A stretch of 7,881 nt of DNA from Saccharomonospora xinjiangensis XJ-54 (GTDB lineage: Bacteria; Actinomycetota; Actinomycetes; Mycobacteriales; Pseudonocardiaceae), in assembly GCF_000258175.1 (NCBI RefSeq), contig NZ_JH636049.1:4763666-4771546 (forward strand). The letters run 5' to 3'. Every line of letters begins with the position of its first letter. Within the stretch, counting starts at the first letter, position 1. Shown here piece by piece: positions 6,601-7,881 of this stretch. The notes under the pieces were generated by a model. It saw only the letters and a program-made list of their open reading frames with translations. It was not told the DNA's origin and did no database searches. The position numbers and the translations under genes were made by a program.

Positions 6601-7595
6601 TTCGCCTCCACCGGGTCGCCGAGTGTGGTTCCGGTGCCGTGCGCCTCGACGTAGGCGATGCGGGAGGCGTCGATGCCGTGGCGCCGGTAGACCGCGTCGA
6701 TCAACCGTTCCTGCGCCAGCCCGTTCGGCGCGGTGATGCCGTTGCTCGCACCGTCGTGGTTGACCCCGGTGGCCCTGATGACGCCCCGGATGTCGTCGCC
6801 GTCGGCCTCGGCGTCGGCGAGGCGCTTCAGGACCAGCACCGCGACTCCCTCGGAGAACACGGTGCCGTTGGCGGAGTTGTCGAACGTGCGGCATTCCCCG
6901 GTCGGGGACAGCACACCCATGTCGCCGAGGAGGTCGAGCGGGTCCTGGCTCAGCCCCGCATTGGTGCCCGCCGCCAGCGCGATGCCGCATTCCTCGTTGC
7001 GCAGGCTCTGGCAGGCGAGGTGGATCGCCACGATCGACGACGAGCACGCCGTGTTGACCACCAGCGCCGGTCCGTGCCAGTCGAGCAGGTACGAAAGGCG
7101 GGTCGCCACGAGCGCGTCGGAGGCGCCGGTGAACGACTGGTGCAGGTACCCGGCGGGCTCGGAGCCCACGAACATCCCGGTGTCGGAGCCGGTCAGCGAC
7201 TCGGGATCGATACCGGCGTCCTCAAGGGCGTGCCAGGCCTCCTGGAGCAGCAGCCGCTGGTGCAGGTTCATCGAGTCGGCCTCGCGCGGGTCGATCCCGA
7301 AGAACGCGGCGTCGAAGCAGTCACGGTCGGCGATCACCCCGCCCCAGCGGTAGCCGTTGGGCTCCTCACCGAGGATCTCCTCGGGCAGTTCGCCAACGCA
7401 CTTGCGGCCCTCGGCGAGATTGTCCCAGAACTGCCGGATGTCACCGGCTCCGGGGAACCGGCCCGCCATGCCGACGACGGCGATGTCCAGTGTGGACGTC
7501 GGTGGTGGCGTGCGCGGCGGCGCCGACGGCGCCGGGGACACGGAGCCACCGCCGAGGTAGCGATCCACGACAGATCGGAACTCGGTACTCGTCAT
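3630..7595 (-). CDS. trans-AT polyketide synthase: KS - pseudo-ACP - linker - ACP - ACP - ACP - eroded MT
   Basis: This is a complete 1321-residue protein. ATG 7595-7593 is favoured because GGAGGG lies 5 bases upstream and the KS begins only about 36 residues later. Domains by residue: KS about 36-440, with Cys184 in NTACSSS, His319 in EAHGTGT and His359 in KAHIGHT, so the catalytic triad is intact. An ACP-like insert at about 488-562 has Pro522 where serine belongs. The post-KS linker (SLADVARTLQRGRAAL to LPGYPFAPIRHG, about 574-672) is followed by a Pro/Ala-rich spacer, not an AT. Three ACPs have serines at 765, 874 and 981, the last two identical over a 107-residue unit. An MT-like domain at about 1055-1295 has a damaged SAM loop. 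The protein should condense one extender unit supplied by a separate AT and hold the product on the ACP array. It carries no KR, DH or thioesterase. It is cotranscribed with genes on both sides, with ATGA overlaps at both ends. The trans-AT assignment is inference from the missing AT and the linker type; the KS and ACP calls are secure. Confidence 0.97.
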   Translation of the reverse strand: MTSTEFRSVVDRYLGGGSVSPAPSAPPRTPPPTSTLDIAVVGMAGRFPGAGDIRQFWDNLAEGRKCVGELPEEILGEEPNGYRWGGVIADRDCFDAAFFGIDPREADSMNLHQRLLLQEAWHALEDAGIDPESLTGSDTGMFVGSEPAGYLHQSFTGASDALVATRLSYLLDWHGPALVVNTACSSSIVAIHLACQSLRNEECGIALAAGTNAGLSQDPLDLLGDMGVLSPTGECRTFDNSANGTVFSEGVAVLVLKRLADAEADGDDIRGVIRATGVNHDGASNGITAPNGLAQERLIDAVYRRHGIDASRIAYVEAHGTGTTLGDPVEANALVRAFGRLGTNPSGCVLGSAKAHIGHTGAAAGVIGVVKVLLSMRHDRYPGLPTFRTLNPMIKLDGSGFTVDAVGRPWPATPGVPRMAAVNSLGHSGTNAHLVVEEYLPEPRPETPLTGPVAVPLSARDGERLRVLAGELAEYLHRVSSGGENAEGSERDVLRRLIADLLGMSVTELRGDRTLESQGAEPHQLARLAILLSRQTGGQVTVDTLYEAPSVDSLIDALAPETPDSAQRPHRTPPSLADVARTLQRGRAALAERAVVLAGSMLELIAALRALAAGTPSAGTVTGTTATPPTAPTTTSLTDLATAWCHGANIDWPDRGGRRVSLPGYPFAPIRHGKDRLAPRATKQRAVAAPQAAPAPVPAADPVTPVPPQVAEVPPAPVVTEQYPAGSSLREEIGSWLADVIATEIGVAASAIDRWERFDAFGVDSVVRTRVNRQLAEHFPSASRTLLFEFATVDEVADLLATDFPSDCRATLRAPVATHAPEPPAAPVQEPSASGGSAAEVVAGWLSGVVADEAGLDASGVDVWGSWAEFGIDSVVRTRVNHRIAEAFPEASRTLLFEFSSVGEVAESLAADFPDRALSLSGGADPVPEPPAAPVQEPSASGGSAAEVVAGWLSGVVADEAGLDASGVDVWGSWAEFGIDSVVRTRVNHRIAEAFPEASRTLLFEFSSVGEVAESLAADFPDRARALPGQNSTTPATAEIPEWPAHPTWTAPFPARETGFSASRVLLDPAADPDDTDLVREYQATLLDTLLRGEDLDRVGGLIDLHAVSGAAGLRLAARHRRLHVHLRAADPAQAEQILRAAKEHGLDTQVTVAHSDAEPVRQPCDVAVGIEGSHLMTDKAGYLAGIASALPEGGRLLLADFLAVGDAMSDPALGVALPTPEQWADALADAGFVLDDVVDASAEAGHFLADFDVDQNTAALDPVAKGRWRFLTDLAVPLERGGAAYLLLRLRKDSTAGQRRAGNRARIASATPYSEAVTSR
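3711..4433 (-). other. Methyltransferase-like domain with eroded SAM-binding loop
   Basis: Residues about 1055-1295 keep the later class I MT landmarks: GIEGSHLMTDKAGYLAGIAS, then LPEGGRLLLADF, TPEQWADALADAGFVLDDVVD, EAGHFLADFD and the closing AYLLLRLRKD. This order matches MT domains embedded in trans-AT PKSs as I remember them. Motif I, where the glycine-rich loop should be, reads LIDLHAVSGAAGLRLA, with the first glycine of the loop replaced by histidine. Activity is doubtful. It could still be a structural or substrate-gating remnant. Confidence 0.7.
4528..4815 (-). repeat. Direct repeat, copy 2 in transcription order (linker plus ACP 3)
   Basis: Second copy. The two differences, at 4548 and 4551, change CTG/CTC and AGC/AGT and are both silent. 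Identity is unbroken from 4552 to 4815. The 33 bases between the copies (4816-4848) are unique. The pattern points to a recent tandem duplication or ongoing gene conversion. Confidence 0.97.
4530..4772 (-). other. ACP 3 of the tandem array
   Basis: Residues about 942-1022, Ppant serine 981, exactly 107 residues after that of ACP 2. It differs from ACP 2 by two silent bases within the duplicated unit. It is followed by a short linker and the methyltransferase-like domain. Confidence 0.94.
4849..5136 (-). repeat. Direct repeat, copy 1 in transcription order (linker plus ACP 2)
   Basis: A 288-base segment that recurs at 4528-4815 with a spacing of exactly 321 bases (107 codons), so the frame is kept. 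The unit is a PEPPAAPVQEPSASGG linker followed by a whole ACP. Comparing bases directly, 286 of 288 agree. Confidence 0.97.
4851..5093 (-). other. ACP 2 of the tandem array
   Basis: Residues about 835-915, Ppant serine 874 in FGIDSVVRTR. Identical in protein sequence to ACP 3 across the duplicated unit. Tandem ACPs in PKSs generally raise throughput or offer parallel docking sites for trans-acting enzymes; which applies here cannot be read from the sequence. Confidence 0.94.
5181..5417 (-). other. ACP 1 of the tandem array
   Basis: Residues about 727-805, with the Ppant serine at 765 in FGVDSVVRTR, ending LLFEFATVDEVADLLATDFP. It clearly shares ancestry with ACPs 2 and 3 but is diverged in protein and DNA, and it uses the gene's ordinary G/C-ending codons. 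The position six residues after the serine is valine, not tryptophan, so a beta-branching role is not indicated. Confidence 0.93.
5910..6134 (-). other. ACP-like domain without the Ppant serine, inserted between KS and its linker
   Basis: Residues about 488-562 read like an ACP: helix I RDVLRRLIADLLGMSVTEL, loop GDRTLESQG, helix II QLARLAILLSRQTG, then the ending LYEAPSVDSLIDALAP. Where an ACP has G-x-D-S this has G519-A-E-P522, so no phosphopantetheine can be attached. It sits between the linker start (VPLSARDGERL, about 455) and the linker motif SLADVARTLQ (about 574). The KS0 of the next protein has no such insert at this point. It may be structural; a LINKS-type three-helix motif, known from KS flanking subdomains of trans-AT PKSs, is an alternative reading. 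Confidence 0.72.
6276..7490 (-). other. Ketosynthase domain, catalytically complete
   Basis: Covers residues about 36-440 of the middle protein, from LDIAVVGMAGRFPG to GHSGTNAHLVVEEY. Cys184 takes the incoming acyl chain; His319 and His359 support decarboxylative condensation. Several normally constant positions are altered: MNLHQR where MDPQQR is usual, KAHIGHT where KSNIGHT is usual, and LGHSGTNAH where FGFSGTNAH is usual. None of these removes a catalytic residue, so I expect it to be active, but it may belong to a divergent KS clade with its own substrate preference. Confidence 0.93.
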
Positions 7596-7881
7596 CGCTG
7601 CCCTCCGCTGGTGTTGGTGACGACCTTGGCGAGGTAGTCGGTCAACCGGTCGATGGTGGTGTGGTCGTACAGAAGCGCGGCGTCGAGTTCGATCCCGAGT
7701 TCCTCGCCCAGTTCGGACACGAAGGACATCCCGGTGATCGAGTCAACGCCCAGTTCCGCGAACGCCGTGCGCGACGACAGCTCCGCGACGGGCACGCGCA
7801 GCGCCCGCGCGAGCCGCTCGGTGGTGAGCCGCCTGATCCGCTCCCGCTCCGCGCCGCGTTCCCCCTGCCGTCCGGCCTGCG
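7592..7881 (-). CDS. C-terminal ACP of an upstream polyketide synthase protein (5' end outside window)
   Basis: The frame is open from the window edge to a TGA at 7594-7592, giving about 95 residues that form one carrier-protein domain. The phosphopantetheine attachment site is the serine in LGVDSITG, followed by helix III with YDHTTIDRLTDYLAKVV, the usual end of an ACP fold. It starts outside the window; an internal GTG at 7795 is only a valine codon within helix I, not a real start. By family knowledge the domain carries the growing acyl chain as a thioester on its Ppant arm. As the last domain of its protein, it should deliver the chain to the ketosynthase opening the next gene, with which it overlaps by 4 bases (ATGA). 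It has no tryptophan six residues after the serine, so it lacks the mark associated with beta-branching ACPs. The rest of the protein cannot be judged from here. Confidence 0.93.
   Translation of the reverse strand, partial: QAGRQGERGAERERIRRLTTERLARALRVPVAELSSRTAFAELGVDSITGMSFVSELGEELGIELDAALLYDHTTIDRLTDYLAKVVTNTSGGQR
7601..7606 (-). promoter_or_regulatory. Ribosome binding site for the middle PKS gene
   Basis: GGAGGG lies 5 bases before ATG 7595-7593, inside the last codons of the upstream gene. It fixes the start and suggests re-initiation at the ATGA overlap, helped by a strong Shine-Dalgarno. Confidence 0.8.

Noticed and set aside
3612..7637. A 1341-codon open frame on the plus strand, antisense to the middle PKS gene
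   Set aside because: Its translation is rich in Arg, Gly, His and Val with no recognisable domain. Long antisense frames are a by-product of strong G/C bias at third codon positions. The opposite strand encodes clear KS and ACP domains.
7793..7795. GTG as the start of a free-standing 67-residue ACP
   Set aside because: It would cut away helix I of the ACP, which is encoded in frame upstream to the window edge; no Shine-Dalgarno precedes it.

Overview
The window is a strongly GC-rich stretch, with G or C at most third codon positions. It suggests a high-GC actinomycete; nothing in it fixes the genus. All of it is coding on the minus strand, so transcription runs from high to low coordinates. 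It is an internal slice of a modular type I polyketide synthase (PKS) operon whose two end genes run off the window. No acyltransferase (AT) domain occurs where one is expected after either ketosynthase (KS), so I read it as a trans-AT (AT-less) assembly line. There is no gap longer than a few bases between genes, and I saw no RNA gene, mobile element, CRISPR array or terminator.

Layout in transcription order. (1) 7881-7592: the C-terminal acyl carrier protein (ACP) of an upstream PKS protein. (2) 7595-3630: a complete 1321-residue protein, KS / ACP-like insert without its serine / linker / ACP / ACP / ACP / eroded methyltransferase (MT). (3) 3633-1: the first 1211 residues of a further PKS protein, C-methyltransferase / KS lacking the first catalytic histidine (KS0) / linker / start of a dehydratase (DH). 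Both gene junctions are 4-base ATGA overlaps, so the three proteins are probably made by coupled translation from one mRNA.

How they may work together (inference). The upstream ACP hands its chain to the KS of the middle protein, which has all three catalytic residues and should extend it by one unit taken from a trans-acting AT. The extended chain sits on a three-ACP array. The MT at the end of the middle protein has lost its glycine-rich SAM loop, while the MT that opens the next protein keeps it, so methylation may be done by the second one across the protein boundary. The KS0 would then pass the chain on without condensation to the DH and to whatever lies downstream. The module is thus split: condensation on one protein, beta-processing on the next.

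The most notable points are a recent in-frame duplication of one ACP (321-base period, 286 of 288 bases identical, both differences silent) whose codon use differs from the rest of the gene, a pseudo-ACP lodged inside the KS-linker region, and the dead/live methyltransferase pair at the protein junction.
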